Of a stretch of 62,031 nt of DNA, positions 26,482-35,805 are shown in pieces. Position 1 is the stretch's first letter. Every line of letters begins with the position of its first letter. Both the position numbers and the translations under genes were made by a program. The stretch is from contig JALHQN010000025.1 in NCBI GenBank assembly GCA_022841915.1, positions 1 to 62,031 on the forward strand. The letters run 5' to 3'. The DNA comes from Burkholderiales bacterium. Lineage in GTDB: Bacteria > Pseudomonadota > Gammaproteobacteria > Burkholderiales > WYBJ01. A model generated the notes under the pieces. It was not told where the DNA came from and ran no database searches. It saw nothing but the letters and a program-made list of their open reading frames with translations.

Positions 26482-28602
26482 TCAGCCCTTGACCCGCGAT
26501 ATGCGCACCACTTCAGGCACACGACGCAGGCTGCGCAGGATGTAGGCCAGATGGCGGCGATTCTTCACCTGCAAGGTGAAGTGCATGGTGGTGTACTGAC
26601 TGCCGTCCTGGGGATCCATCGTGACATTCTCGATGTTGGAGCCGCCCTCGGCGATTTCCGCCGCGACCTTGGCCAAGACGCCGCGTTCGTTGGCGACGAC
26701 GATCTTGATGTTCACGTCGAAGAGCTTGCTGGTGTCTGGTGTCCACTCGATATCGAGCAGCTTGTCCGGATCGAGCCGCATCTTCGAGAGCACTGGGCAG
26801 TCGTGCGTGTGCACGACCATGCCGTGACCCTTGGTGATCATGCCGATGATGGGATCGCCCGGGATCGGGCGGCAGCACTTGGCGAGCTGCACGGCCATAC
26901 CTTCGGAGCCGCGTATGACGACCGGGCCGGAGGGCCGCAGCTCGGCCGCTTCGCCGTCGTCCCCGCCCCGGGCAAGAAGCTGACGCGCGACGACGACCGC
27001 CAGACGCTTGCCAAGGCCGATGTCGGCCAGGATCTCTTCCGAGGACTTGGCCGCGGTCTCCTTGAGCATTTTCTCCCACGGAGCATCGCCGACTTCGGCG
27101 AGACTGGTCTGCATCGCGGCCAAGGCCTGATTGAGCAGGCGCTCGCCGAGCTGCACCGATTCCTGGAAGCGCATGGTGCGCAGGAAATGGCGGATGTGGG
27201 AGCGCGCCTTTCCGGTGACGACGTAGTTGAGCCAGGTCGGGTTCGGCCGGGCATGGGCGGCGGTGATGATCTCGATGCGATCCCCGTTGCGCAAGGCGGT
27301 GCGCAGGGGCATCAGATCGTCGTTGATCTTGACCGCCACGCAGCGGTTGCCGATGTCGGTATGGACTGCATACGCGAAGTCGACTCCCGTCGAGCCGCGA
27401 GGCAAGGTCATGATGCGACCCTTGGGCGTGAACACGTAGACTTCGTCGGGGAAGAGGTCGACCTTCAGATGTTCGAGGAATTCGACCGAGTCGCCCGACT
27501 CGGATTGCATCTCGATCAGACTTTGCAGCCACTGATGGGTCTTTTTCTGCAGGTCCGAGAGCGAGGCATCCGAACTCTTGTAGAGCCAGTGAGAGGCCAC
27601 GCCCGCTTCCGCGATCTTGTGCATGTCGAGCGTGCGGATCTGGACTTCGATCGGCATGCCGAAGGGACCGAACAGCGTGGTATGCAGCGACTGGTAGCCG
27701 TTCGCCTTCGGGATGGCGATGTAGTCCTTGAACTTGCCCGGAATCGGCTTGTAGAGCCCATGCAGGGTGCCGAGGGTCAGATAGCAGGTCGGCACATCCT
27801 TGACGATTACCCGCACGCCATAGATGTCATGCACGTTGGCGAACGAGAGGTGCTTGTCGTGCATCTTGCTGTAGATGCTGTAGAGATGCTTCTCGCGCCC
27901 GGTGACCGTCGCCTCGATACCCGCATCCATGAGGCGGCGCTCGATCGTGTCCCGGATCTTGCCCACCACTTCGCGGCGATTGCCGCGAGCGGCGCGCACG
28001 GCCTTGAACAGCACCTCGTGGCGACGCGGATACAGATGGCGGAACGAGAGATCCTCGAGTTCCTGATAGATGCTGTTCAGGCCGAGCCGGTTCGCGATCG
28101 GCGCGTAGATCTCCAGCGTCTCGCGCGCGATGCGCCGTTGCTTCTCGGCGGGGAGGCCGTCGAGGGTGCGCATGTTGTGCAGGCGGTCGGCCAGCTTGAT
28201 CAGCATGACGCGTACGTCCCGCGCCATGGCGAGCAGCATCTTGCGGAAGTTCTCCGCCTGGGCGTCTTCGTGGGTCTGGAACTCGATCTTGTCGAGCTTG
28301 GAGAGGCCGTCGACCAGCTCCGCCACCGGCTTGCCGAAGTGCTGAGAGATGTCCGCCTTGGAGACGTCGGTGTCTTCCATGACGTCGTGCAGCAGGGCGG
28401 CAGTCAGCGCCTGGGCGTCGAGGTGCCACTTCGCCAGGATGTTGGCGACGGCGAGCGGGTGCGAGATGTAGGGTTCGCCCGAGCCGCGAAACTGACCGAG
28501 GTGGGCCTGCTCGGAGAAGTGGTAAGCCGATTCGAGCTGAGCGACGTCGTCCGGCTTGAGATAAGCGGACAATTCTTGAAAAAGCGTCGCGGCTTCTTGC
28601 AT
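26482..28602 (-). CDS. spoT: Bifunctional (p)ppGpp synthetase/hydrolase SpoT
   Basis: The 706-residue protein controls the alarmone (p)ppGpp. Its N-terminal HD hydrolase is intact (ISHPLAVANIL, ALLHDVMEDTD, KLADRLHNMRTL). The synthetase domain has DIYGVRVIV, GKFKDYIAIPKANGYQSLH and VQIRTLDMHKIAE; the basic KFKD corresponds to the RXKD loop of bifunctional enzymes rather than to the EXDD loop of RelA. A TGS domain (VYVFTPKGRIMTLPRGST), a helical/zinc region (LAKCCRPIPGDPI) and a C-terminal ACT domain follow. It is the last gene of a gmk-rpoZ-spoT unit and converges with the GGDEF-EAL gene. Confidence 0.96.
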   Translation of the reverse strand: MQEAATLFQELSAYLKPDDVAQLESAYHFSEQAHLGQFRGSGEPYISHPLAVANILAKWHLDAQALTAALLHDVMEDTDVSKADISQHFGKPVAELVDGLSKLDKIEFQTHEDAQAENFRKMLLAMARDVRVMLIKLADRLHNMRTLDGLPAEKQRRIARETLEIYAPIANRLGLNSIYQELEDLSFRHLYPRRHEVLFKAVRAARGNRREVVGKIRDTIERRLMDAGIEATVTGREKHLYSIYSKMHDKHLSFANVHDIYGVRVIVKDVPTCYLTLGTLHGLYKPIPGKFKDYIAIPKANGYQSLHTTLFGPFGMPIEVQIRTLDMHKIAEAGVASHWLYKSSDASLSDLQKKTHQWLQSLIEMQSESGDSVEFLEHLKVDLFPDEVYVFTPKGRIMTLPRGSTGVDFAYAVHTDIGNRCVAVKINDDLMPLRTALRNGDRIEIITAAHARPNPTWLNYVVTGKARSHIRHFLRTMRFQESVQLGERLLNQALAAMQTSLAEVGDAPWEKMLKETAAKSSEEILADIGLGKRLAVVVARQLLARGGDDGEAAELRPSGPVVIRGSEGMAVQLAKCCRPIPGDPIIGMITKGHGMVVHTHDCPVLSKMRLDPDKLLDIEWTPDTSKLFDVNIKIVVANERGVLAKVAAEIAEGGSNIENVTMDPQDGSQYTTMHFTLQVKNRRHLAYILRSLRRVPEVVRISRVKG

Positions 28603-28679
28603 CGAAGGCCTTTAGCCGCCCGGCGGTGAATCCGCGCCGGGCGCCCTGTGGGATGCCGCGTCAGTCTTGATAGCGAGTC

Positions 28680-28886
28680 CTAGGGCTGCGGCTTGTCCAG
28701 GATCTCGGCGCCGTACTTGTGCTGTGCCAGTTCGCGCAGGGAAATGACGCTGGGTTTATCCCGATTCGCTTCCACCATCGGGGTCGAACCCTGAGTCAGC
28801 TGACGCGCACGGTACGTGGCGGCGAGCGTGAGTTCGAAGCGATTGGGGATGATCTTCATGCAGTCTTCAACAGTGATTCGAGCCAT
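28680..28886 (-). CDS. rpoZ: RNA polymerase omega subunit
   Basis: Omega is 68 residues here and helps RNA polymerase assembly and the ppGpp response. [20 protein letters not shown] and [14 protein letters not shown] are the conserved core. It sits between gmk and spoT, the usual order in beta- and gammaproteobacteria, with 19 bases to the gmk stop. A GC-rich inverted repeat lies in the gap before spoT. Confidence 0.97.
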   Translation of the reverse strand: MARITVEDCMKIIPNRFELTLAATYRARQLTQGSTPMVEANRDKPSVISLRELAQHKYGAEILDKPQP

Positions 28887-28905
28887 GACGAGCCTTGCCT
28901 TCCTA

Positions 28906-29559
28906 CTAGAATTGCTGCAATCGGGGATTGGCGGCGAACTGCGTTGCGGTGCGTAGACGGGTCGCCCTCACCACGGCGCGGAGGTCATCCACCGCCCGGT
29001 CGAAATCGTCGTTGATGATAACATAGTCGAACTCGCCGGCATGGGAGACCTCCTCGCGCGCAGCGTTCAGCCGACGGGCGATCACCTCCGGTGCATCCTG
29101 CCCGCGCCCGCGCAGGCGGGTTTCCAGCGTCTCCATCGATGGCGGCAGCACGAAGATGCCGATACACCCTGGCAAACGTCGACGCACCTGGGCTGCGCCC
29201 TGCCAATCGATCTCCAGCACGATGTTGGCACCCGCATCGAGTTGGTCGGTGACCCAGCGCTCCGAAGTGCCGTAATGGTTGCCATGCACCAGCGCGCTTT
29301 CCAGAAACTCCCCGCGCTCGAGCATCCGTTGAAACGTCTCCCGACTCACGAAGTGATAGTGCCGCCCTTCCTGCTCCCCAGGTCGGGGTGCCCGTGTCGT
29401 GTAAGAAACCGATAAGCCGATTTTCGGATCACGCTGCAGCAGGGCTTGCAGCAGGCTCGTCTTGCCGGCCCCCGAGGGCGCGCTGACGATGAACAGCAGA
29501 CCGCTGCGCCCGGGGACGGCGGGAATGGGTTGCGACGCGTTGAAGGTCGATTGCGACAT
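28906..29559 (-). CDS. gmk: Guanylate kinase
   Basis: Gmk phosphorylates GMP to GDP in the cytoplasm. The 217-residue product has the P-loop [14 protein letters not shown], the GMP-binding segment [19 protein letters not shown] and the lid/core residues [14 protein letters not shown] use the ATG at 29559 ([10 protein letters not shown]); the frame is open 90 bases further upstream but without family-like sequence. In related genomes yicC often lies directly upstream. Here yicC is about 25 kb away and this gene is instead divergent from an anion carrier. Confidence 0.96.
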   Translation of the reverse strand: MSQSTFNASQPIPAVPGRSGLLFIVSAPSGAGKTSLLQALLQRDPKIGLSVSYTTRAPRPGEQEGRHYHFVSRETFQRMLERGEFLESALVHGNHYGTSERWVTDQLDAGANIVLEIDWQGAAQVRRRLPGCIGIFVLPPSMETLETRLRGRGQDAPEVIARRLNAAREEVSHAGEFDYVIINDDFDRAVDDLRAVVRATRLRTATQFAANPRLQQF

Positions 29560-29648
29560 GCGAGCCGTGGGCGTGCCGAGAGTGCGGGATGAGCGCCAGT
29601 TTAACCGATACTGTCGTACCATCCTCTCCTCTGGGAGGGAGACGGGCA

Positions 29649-31091
29649 ATGACGGGCGACGTGCAACAACCCAAGGCGGTTGCGGCTAAACCAGGCGAAG
29701 TATCGGCCCGGCTGAGCGGCACGCTCACCTTGCTCGGCCTGGTCGCCTTGTTCTCGCTGATCGTGGCGCTGCCGGCACCGACCGGCCTGCCGGAAGCGGG
29801 CAAACGGGTACTCGCCGTTGCGGTGCTGGCGATAGGCTTATGGTGCACCGAGGCCTTGCCGGCCGCGCTGACCGGACTGGTGGTCGTCCTGCTGCTGGTG
29901 TTGTCGGGCGGTGTGGCCGGATTCCCCGAGGCGCTCGTCGGTTTCTCCGACCCGGTCGCCTATTTCCTGCTCGGTGTGCTGACGATCGGGCTGGCCGTGT
30001 CCCGCAGCGGTCTCGCAGAGCGGGTCGCACTGTTCTTCCTGGGGCGGTCGCGCGGAAGCTCCCGCTCGCTCTACCTCCAATTGCTGCTCGCCTTCCCCCT
30101 GCTGACCTTGATCCTGCCGTCCGCGACGACGCGCACCGGCATCCTCGTGCATGTCTACGAGCATGCCCTCGAGTTGGCGAAAGTGCCTCGGCGTGCGCCG
30201 CTCGCGCGTGCCATCATGATGGCGCTCAATTCCATCAACCGGCTTGCTTCCACGGTCATCCTCACCGGCGGCATCACGCCGGTGGTGGCCGCCTCCCTGA
30301 TCGGCGGCATCTATTGGAGCCAATGGCTGCTGCTCATGAGCGTGCCGTATCTGGCCCTGCTGCTAATCGGTTCGGCCACGATCTACGTGGTTTATCGGGA
30401 AGGCTTCGCAGATCGCCTGCCGCCCTTGCCGATCAAGCCGCGCACCCCCTTGACTGCCCGGGAGTGGCGCACGGTAGTGATCACTCTGGGCGCTTCGGCG
30501 CTGTGGCTGACCGACTCGCTGCACCACTGGCATCCGGTCGTCCCTGCGCTGATCGCATGGATCCTGCTGCTTGCGCCCCGCATCGGCGTGCTCACCTGGA
30601 GCGAGTTCGAGCGTGACATCGGCTGGACCAACTTCTTCGTGCTCGCATCCTCGCTGTCGCTCGCTAAAGCGCTGGTGAGCAGCGGCGCGAGCGATTGGCT
30701 AGCCAGCCTCATCGTCGCCCAGGTGCCGGTATTCCGCGATTCTCCGGTGCTCGTCGTCGCGACCTTGCTGGTGGCATCGGTGCCCGTGCGCTTGTTGATC
30801 CCCAACATCACCGGATTTCTCGCCACCACGATCCCCATCGCCATGGCGATCGGTGTCCAGACGCAGGTGAATCCGATGATCTGCGGCTTGGCCGTCATGA
30901 TCGCCGGCGACGCCGTGCTCTACTACCCTGCACAGAGTGCCTCGTCGCTGGCGGTCTACGAGCGCGGTTATCTCAGCGCGCCGGAGATCTTCCGCTTCGG
31001 CGTCTGGATGACACTGATCGCCTTCGTGGTCGTGCTTGCCGTCGCCTTGCCGTATTGGAGTGCGGTGGGCGAGACACTGCGCGTGGGTTAG
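29649..31091 (+). CDS. SLC13/DASS-family anion symporter
   Basis: The 480-residue polytopic membrane protein has about twelve hydrophobic segments, for example LTLLGLVALFSLIVALPAP and AVLAIGLWCTEALPAALTGL. The paired, partly repeated substrate-binding regions are visible as LLTLILPSATTRTGILVHV and SVPVRLLIPNITGFLATTIP. These mark the divalent-anion:sodium symporter family, which carries dicarboxylates, tricarboxylates or sulfate. The exact substrate is not readable. GGGAGGGAGA precedes the ATG at 29649; an in-frame ATG at 29589 lies farther from that site. A thioesterase gene follows 39 bases later on the same strand. Confidence 0.87.
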   Translation: MTGDVQQPKAVAAKPGEVSARLSGTLTLLGLVALFSLIVALPAPTGLPEAGKRVLAVAVLAIGLWCTEALPAALTGLVVVLLLVLSGGVAGFPEALVGFSDPVAYFLLGVLTIGLAVSRSGLAERVALFFLGRSRGSSRSLYLQLLLAFPLLTLILPSATTRTGILVHVYEHALELAKVPRRAPLARAIMMALNSINRLASTVILTGGITPVVAASLIGGIYWSQWLLLMSVPYLALLLIGSATIYVVYREGFADRLPPLPIKPRTPLTAREWRTVVITLGASALWLTDSLHHWHPVVPALIAWILLLAPRIGVLTWSEFERDIGWTNFFVLASSLSLAKALVSSGASDWLASLIVAQVPVFRDSPVLVVATLLVASVPVRLLIPNITGFLATTIPIAMAIGVQTQVNPMICGLAVMIAGDAVLYYPAQSASSLAVYERGYLSAPEIFRFGVWMTLIAFVVVLAVALPYWSAVGETLRVG

Positions 31092-31130
31092 TGGTCGGGT
31101 TCTCGAAACGGTGACGACGATGGAGCGAGC

Positions 31131-31625
31131 ATGGCAAAGAAAGCAGTGAAGCGCGGCGCGACGGGCATAGACAAGCACCACCAACGCATCCTGAAAGAAC
31201 TGGACGACGTCGCGCAAGAAAACGCGTTGCGCATACTGCGTGGCGGTACGGCGAAGTCGCTGGGATTGCGGCTGACCGAGGTGAAACCGAAATTCCTGAC
31301 CGCGCAGATGAAGCTGCTGCCCCGGCATCTGAACTACAACGGCCGGGTCAACGGCGGCATCATCATGGCGTTTGCCGATCTCGTCGGGGCGATCGGTTCG
31401 TCCTTGCATCGACCGGCGGGTTGGCGCGGCGGCACGCTCGAGTCGAAGACGAATTTCTTCACCTCGGGGTTCGGGCCGCACATCGCCGGGGTCTGCGTGC
31501 CGCTGCATATCGGCCGAACCACTTCGGTATGGCAGACCACGGTGCAGAACAGCGAAGGCCGCACCATCGCCATCGTCACCCAGACGCAGATGGCGCTGCC
31601 GGGCAAACCCGGGGCGGAACAATAG
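31131..31625 (+). CDS. Hotdog-fold thioesterase, PaaI-like
   Basis: The 164-residue protein matches the PaaI/YbgC-type hotdog family that hydrolyses acyl-CoA thioesters. The core motif LNYNGRVNGGIIMAFADLVG replaces the usual HGG by NGG, and the acidic residue in FADLVGAIG is kept. TLESKTNFF and GRTTSVWQTTV are the following strands. A basic N-terminal extension of about 45 residues is unusual. It probably forms an operon with the carrier upstream. The natural acyl-CoA is unknown. Confidence 0.82.
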   Translation: MAKKAVKRGATGIDKHHQRILKELDDVAQENALRILRGGTAKSLGLRLTEVKPKFLTAQMKLLPRHLNYNGRVNGGIIMAFADLVGAIGSSLHRPAGWRGGTLESKTNFFTSGFGPHIAGVCVPLHIGRTTSVWQTTVQNSEGRTIAIVTQTQMALPGKPGAEQ

Positions 31626-31637
31626 GGCGCAAACGAA

Positions 31638-31667
31638 CCGGCCGCGTCGGGGAAAGCACGCGGCCGG
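31638..31667 (-). terminator. Terminator for the Bug receptor gene (minus strand)
   Basis: A perfect 10-bp GC-rich stem (31638-31647 with 31658-31667) around a ten-base loop lies between convergent genes. On the minus strand it is followed by a T-rich stretch, so it should end the 31689-32660 transcript; on the plus strand there is no T-run. Confidence 0.7.
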
Positions 31668-31688
31668 CCCAGGCAACGACGCGGAGCG

Positions 31689-32660
31689 CTATTCGGCGCG
31701 GATCTTCGCTGCCTTGATGACGTCGAGCCATTTGTTCTGCTCGCTCACCATGAGCTTGCCGAATTCGCTCGAACTCATCCGGACCACCGCGCCACCTTGC
31801 TCGTCGAGCTTCTTCTGGAAGCCCGCCGTGGCGATGACATCCTGAATCTCAGCATGCATGCGTGCGATGATGTCGGTGGGCGTCTTCGGCGGTGCGAACA
31901 CGCCCCACCAGATGCTCGAAGAATAGCCCGGCACCGTCTCGGCGATGGTGGGCACATCGGGATACTTCGGGCTTCGTTTCTCGCCGCCGACCGCCACCAG
32001 CCGCAGCCGTCCGGCCTGGATCTGCGACATCATCGAGACGAGCGAGCCGAGCTGCATCTGGGTGTGGCCAGCCACCACGTCGGCCGTCGCCGGTCCGCCG
32101 CCCTTGAAAGGCACGTGCAGGAGGTTGGTGCCGGTCTTCAGCTTGAACAGCTCGGTGTTCATGTGCGGAAACCCGCCGACGCCCGACGAGGCATAGAGAA
32201 TTTCGCCCGGGCGCTTCTTGGCGATGTTGATCAGATCCTGCACGGTCTTCACCGGGAAAGACGGATGCACGACGAGCGCGCTGTCGCCGAAGCCGATCAG
32301 GGATACCGGTGCAAACGAATTGACCAAGTCGACCGGCACCTTCGGCTTGTCGATCAGAAAGCCGTAAGCCGTGGACGTCTTCATGAACGTGTAGCCGTCG
32401 GGCGCGGCGGCAGTGGCGATCTGCAGACCGACGATGCTGCCTGCGCCCGCTCGATTGTCGATGATGACCTGCTGCTTGAGGCGAGCGCTCAGTTCGATTG
32501 CGAGAATTCTTCCAACGATGTCGGTGCTGCCCCCGGGCGCCCAGGGGATGATGATGCGCACCGGTTTCTCCGGCCAAGCGGCGGTTGCAACCGTGGCCGT
32601 ACCGCTGGTGCATATCGCCAGTAGCGCGAGGCTCTTAAGCGTGAGGTTCTTCGACTTCAT
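31689..32660 (-). CDS. Bug/TctC-family periplasmic solute-binding protein
   Basis: The 323-residue protein begins with a Sec signal peptide (LALLAICTSGTATVATA before AWPEKP) and continues with the family signature WPEKPVRIIIPWAPGGSTDI, IDNRAGAGSIVG and PDGYTFM. Bug proteins are high-affinity receptors for carboxylates of the tripartite tricarboxylate transporter (TctABC), or act as orphan sensors. No TctA or TctB membrane gene is present in the window. The ATG at 32660 is chosen for the signal peptide. It lies downstream of, and on the same strand as, a PAS histidine kinase. Confidence 0.92.
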   Translation of the reverse strand: MKSKNLTLKSLALLAICTSGTATVATAAWPEKPVRIIIPWAPGGSTDIVGRILAIELSARLKQQVIIDNRAGAGSIVGLQIATAAAPDGYTFMKTSTAYGFLIDKPKVPVDLVNSFAPVSLIGFGDSALVVHPSFPVKTVQDLINIAKKRPGEILYASSGVGGFPHMNTELFKLKTGTNLLHVPFKGGGPATADVVAGHTQMQLGSLVSMMSQIQAGRLRLVAVGGEKRSPKYPDVPTIAETVPGYSSSIWWGVFAPPKTPTDIIARMHAEIQDVIATAGFQKKLDEQGGAVVRMSSSEFGKLMVSEQNKWLDVIKAAKIRAE

Positions 32661-32796
32661 TTTTGCCGTTCTCCCGGTAGTCAGCTCGGATGTCGGCGGG
32701 CGGTGAGACATCGCCCTACCGCATCGCAGCATACCATGGGCGACGCGGGCTGGCGTTCCTTGGGTTTCGCCCGGCGCCTTCGTCGACGAGTAACGC

Positions 32797-34749
32797 TCAC
32801 TTGTCGATGGCGACCCCTGGCAGCAATCGTCGGTCGGACGCGACCGGGCCGGGTTCGACCGGAGCACTGCGCGGCAATGCCAGGTAGAAGGTCGCGCCTT
32901 GGCCGATGTCGCCCTCCGCCCAGAGCCTTCCGCCATGGCGCTCCACGATCCGATGCACCGTGGTCAATCCGATACCCGTGCCTTCGAATTCACGATCCGA
33001 GTGCAGGCGCTGAAAGGCGAGGAACATCCGTTCCTTGTATTGCGGGTCGAAGCCGACGCCGTTGTCGCGCACGAACACGACGTGCTCCTCGGCGGAAGAA
33101 TTCCACGTGCCGATTTCGATGCGCCGGTCGGGGCAGGTGCGGGTGAATTTGTAGGCGTTTCCGACCAAGTTGACCAGCGCGACCTTGAGCAGGGATCGGT
33201 CGGCGTTCACCCAGGGGAGCGGCCCGATTTCGCACGCGACGTCCGATGCGCCATGGGCTTCGTTGGTCTCGGCGACGACTTCTCTCATCAGTGCGTCGAG
33301 ATCGCAGGGTTCGCAAGTCAGCTTGGTGCTGGTCGAACGGGCGAACTCCAGGAGGTCGTCGATCAGCGTCGACATTCGGGCGGCGTTATGGCAGATCCTC
33401 TGCAAGAACTGGCGTGCTTCCGCAGGCAGGGAGGAGTCGTGGCGAGCGACCAGCATGTCCGAGAAGCCCGTGATGCGACGCAGTGGGGCATGCAGGTCGT
33501 GGGAGACCATGGTCGAGAAGTTTCGTAGATCCCGGTTCGCGTCCGCCAGTTCCGCGACGTTCGCCTGCAGCGCCTTGTTCAGCGCTTCGATCCGGGCTTG
33601 CGCCGCCTTGCGATCATCGATGTCCAGATTGGTGCCGATCATGCGTGTTGCAAGGCCCTGAGCGTTGCGCTCGGCGACCCGGCCGCGGCTCATGATCCAC
33701 ATCCAGTCGCCTCGCGCGGTGCGAACGCGGTGCTCGACCGAATATTCTTCTGTTTCGCCCTTCAGGCACGCGAGCTGCGCCTTTCGGGCCGTTGCCAGGT
33801 CGTCAGGATGCACGACTGCGATCAACTCCTCGATGGTGAAGTGTCGAGCGACCGGTTCGTGCCCCAGCATCGCGGACCAGGCGGCATCCAGGTAGACCCG
33901 TTTGTGCTCGAGCTTCCAGTCCCAGATCGACAGTTCGGACGCGCGCAGCGCGAGCTGCAGCTGCTCTTTCGCCATGCGCAGATCCGTTTCCATCGATTCC
34001 CGCAATGCGACTTGTGCGGCGAGCGTTCGATTGCTGGTTTCGATGTCTACGATGCGCTCGGCCAGCACTCGATCGAGCGCCCGATTTTCGCGATCGAGGC
34101 GCAGAGCGCGCAGATAGCTCGCGTTCGCGGTGCGCGCAAAGAAGCAAGTGACCGCGACCCAACCGACCAGCAGCGCAGCCAAAGCAGCCATGGCGCGGCC
34201 GTAATCGTCGGTGAACGAGGCCTCGTTCATCAAACGCAGCAGGACGAGCAAGCCGATCGGCGCGACGAACGCGAAATATGCAGGCAGATGGACAGTCAGG
34301 GACAGTGCGGCCCCGGCCATCATGCCGGCGATGACGATGTACACGAACGCTTGCAGCGTCAACGACTCGTGCGGCATCAGAAGGTGCGCCGCGGAACCCC
34401 AGAGCACGCCTGCGGCCAGCGATGTCGCGACATGCAGGTTGGCCCAGGTGCGCAACTCGTCGGCTTGCGGCCGGACGGCATGATAGCGACGTACCAGGAG
34501 AAATCGTATCGCGGTCAGAATCATTACCGCAGTCAGCCAGCCCCAGAGACGCGGCCCGGGCAAGTGGGAATACAGCACGCCGCAGACGACCGTTGCAACT
34601 GTAAGCGTGACGAGGTAATTGCCCGGCGCTTGCCGGTACAGCGTATCGATCTGTTCCGCACGGCTTCTTTGACCGATGTCGCCTCGGATGTCGGCATGGC
34701 CGGCCGCGTGCGACAAGGCTGATCGAGGAGGAAGCGAGCCGTAGGTCAT
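32797..34749 (-). CDS. Membrane PAS sensor histidine kinase
   Basis: The protein has about 650 residues. The N-terminal half has about six hydrophobic segments (for example YLVTLTVATVVCGVLYSHL and AFVYIVIAGMMAGAALSLTV). A coiled segment and a PAS domain follow (LRASELSIWDWKLEHKRVYL, then HRVRTARGDWMWIMSRGRVA). The kinase has its histidine in FSTMVSHDLHAPLRRITGFS, and the ATPase has NLVGNAYKF, RDNGVGFDP and EGTGIGLTTV. This resembles phytochrome-like kinases without the photosensory domain. I chose the ATG at 34749; the frame is open 87 bases further. No adjacent response regulator is present, and the signal is unknown. Confidence 0.87.
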   Translation of the reverse strand: MTYGSLPPRSALSHAAGHADIRGDIGQRSRAEQIDTLYRQAPGNYLVTLTVATVVCGVLYSHLPGPRLWGWLTAVMILTAIRFLLVRRYHAVRPQADELRTWANLHVATSLAAGVLWGSAAHLLMPHESLTLQAFVYIVIAGMMAGAALSLTVHLPAYFAFVAPIGLLVLLRLMNEASFTDDYGRAMAALAALLVGWVAVTCFFARTANASYLRALRLDRENRALDRVLAERIVDIETSNRTLAAQVALRESMETDLRMAKEQLQLALRASELSIWDWKLEHKRVYLDAAWSAMLGHEPVARHFTIEELIAVVHPDDLATARKAQLACLKGETEEYSVEHRVRTARGDWMWIMSRGRVAERNAQGLATRMIGTNLDIDDRKAAQARIEALNKALQANVAELADANRDLRNFSTMVSHDLHAPLRRITGFSDMLVARHDSSLPAEARQFLQRICHNAARMSTLIDDLLEFARSTSTKLTCEPCDLDALMREVVAETNEAHGASDVACEIGPLPWVNADRSLLKVALVNLVGNAYKFTRTCPDRRIEIGTWNSSAEEHVVFVRDNGVGFDPQYKERMFLAFQRLHSDREFEGTGIGLTTVHRIVERHGGRLWAEGDIGQGATFYLALPRSAPVEPGPVASDRRLLPGVAIDK

Positions 34750-35002
34750 CGAGTATTCGCAATCGTTGCGATGGAGCGACCAGATTCGGGTCTGGCGTGT
34801 CGGCCATACGAGCCGGATCGCAACCGCTCGCAGCACAGACGATTACAACAGCATGAGGGGAGAGGTGTCTAGGCGCAACGCACGGGCTATCCACCAAGTG
34901 GACGTTCAGGCCAGCTCGCTGAGCTCTTTGTTGCGCGATCGCGCACCTTTTGCACAGGCCGGGGGACTCGGACAGCCGAGTTCCCCCGTGGGAGAGGCTC
35001 GC

Positions 35003-35497
35003 TCAGCGATTCGGTTCGGTGGCGCGCACGTCCTTGCGGTAGACGACGTAGACGATGACTGGAATGCCGAGGTCGCTGAGATGTTGTTCCACCAGGGGCT
35101 TCACGTCTGTCCATTCGAGACCGCCGACGCCGGTTGCCAGACGAGGCAACGCGATGCTCTTCAGCGCCTCCTTCTCGATGATCTGGCGCAGTTCGCGCAG
35201 GCTCTTGTTCACGTAGTTGAGGTGTGCCTTGCCGGGATGGCCTCCGTGGTGTCCGTGCGCGCCTTCCTGCGTGAACAGATTGACGATACGGGGAGCGCCT
35301 GCCCCCGACCACGTCCAGGCATCGCCCGGCTTCGGATGCGTCGTCTGGCAGAAATGGCGGAAGTCCTTGTACATCGCCGGCCAGCGTTCACGCAGGCTCA
35401 GGGCCAATCCGATATGGAAGTCGTCGTTCGGCGCGACGCCGTGTGCGATTGCCTGCGCCTGGCTCAGCAGCAGGTCGCCTTCTACTTCGTGCAGCAC
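35003..35497 (-). CDS. Macro-domain protein (ADP-ribose-binding family)
   Basis: The 164-residue single-domain protein has the macro-domain layout: an initial strand MLHEVEGDLLLSQAQAIAHG, AHLNYVNKSLRELRQIIEKE in the middle, and SIALPRLATGVGGLEWTDV, the glycine-rich phosphate-binding loop. Members bind or hydrolyse ADP-ribose derivatives. It stands alone, with 253 bases between it and the kinase gene on one side and a divergent Bug gene on the other. It is clearly different from the longer DarG-type macro protein at 41318. The substrate is not predictable. Confidence 0.78.
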   Translation of the reverse strand: MLHEVEGDLLLSQAQAIAHGVAPNDDFHIGLALSLRERWPAMYKDFRHFCQTTHPKPGDAWTWSGAGAPRIVNLFTQEGAHGHHGGHPGKAHLNYVNKSLRELRQIIEKEALKSIALPRLATGVGGLEWTDVKPLVEQHLSDLGIPVIVYVVYRKDVRATEPNR

Positions 35498-35805
35498 ATT
35501 CGTTCTCCTTGTCGTTTCGGGACTGCGAACACCACGTCGGTCGATGCGTTCCCGAGCAAAGCGGCGCGTCCGCGAGCGGTTTCCCGCAGACGTTTTGCAT
35601 TACCCCGTACCTATAGCATCGGCGCTGAGCGTCGCCGTTGACCCATATCAATCGATCCTTGGCGCAGGCCCGCGATCGCTTGCGATGTCATCAGGAAGGC
35701 GTCCGGAGTGCCGATGGGTGGCCCGCTCGCTGGCAGGAAAACCGACGCGGCGCTAGTATCGTCCCACTGCCATCGACATACGCCCACGCGGGCCCGAGGA
35801 GGAAC
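35498..35805. other. Divergent intergenic region
   Basis: These 308 bases lie between the macro-domain gene (minus) and a Bug receptor gene (plus). They must contain both promoters, but I find no strong -10/-35 pair by eye. A clear ribosome-binding site, GAGGAGG at 35796-35802, serves the Bug gene. Confidence 0.5.

Noticed and set aside
26428-28629. Plus-strand open frame opposite spoT (over 700 codons)
   Set aside because: It is an antisense shadow of a clear spoT gene, with His/Arg-rich composition typical of such frames.
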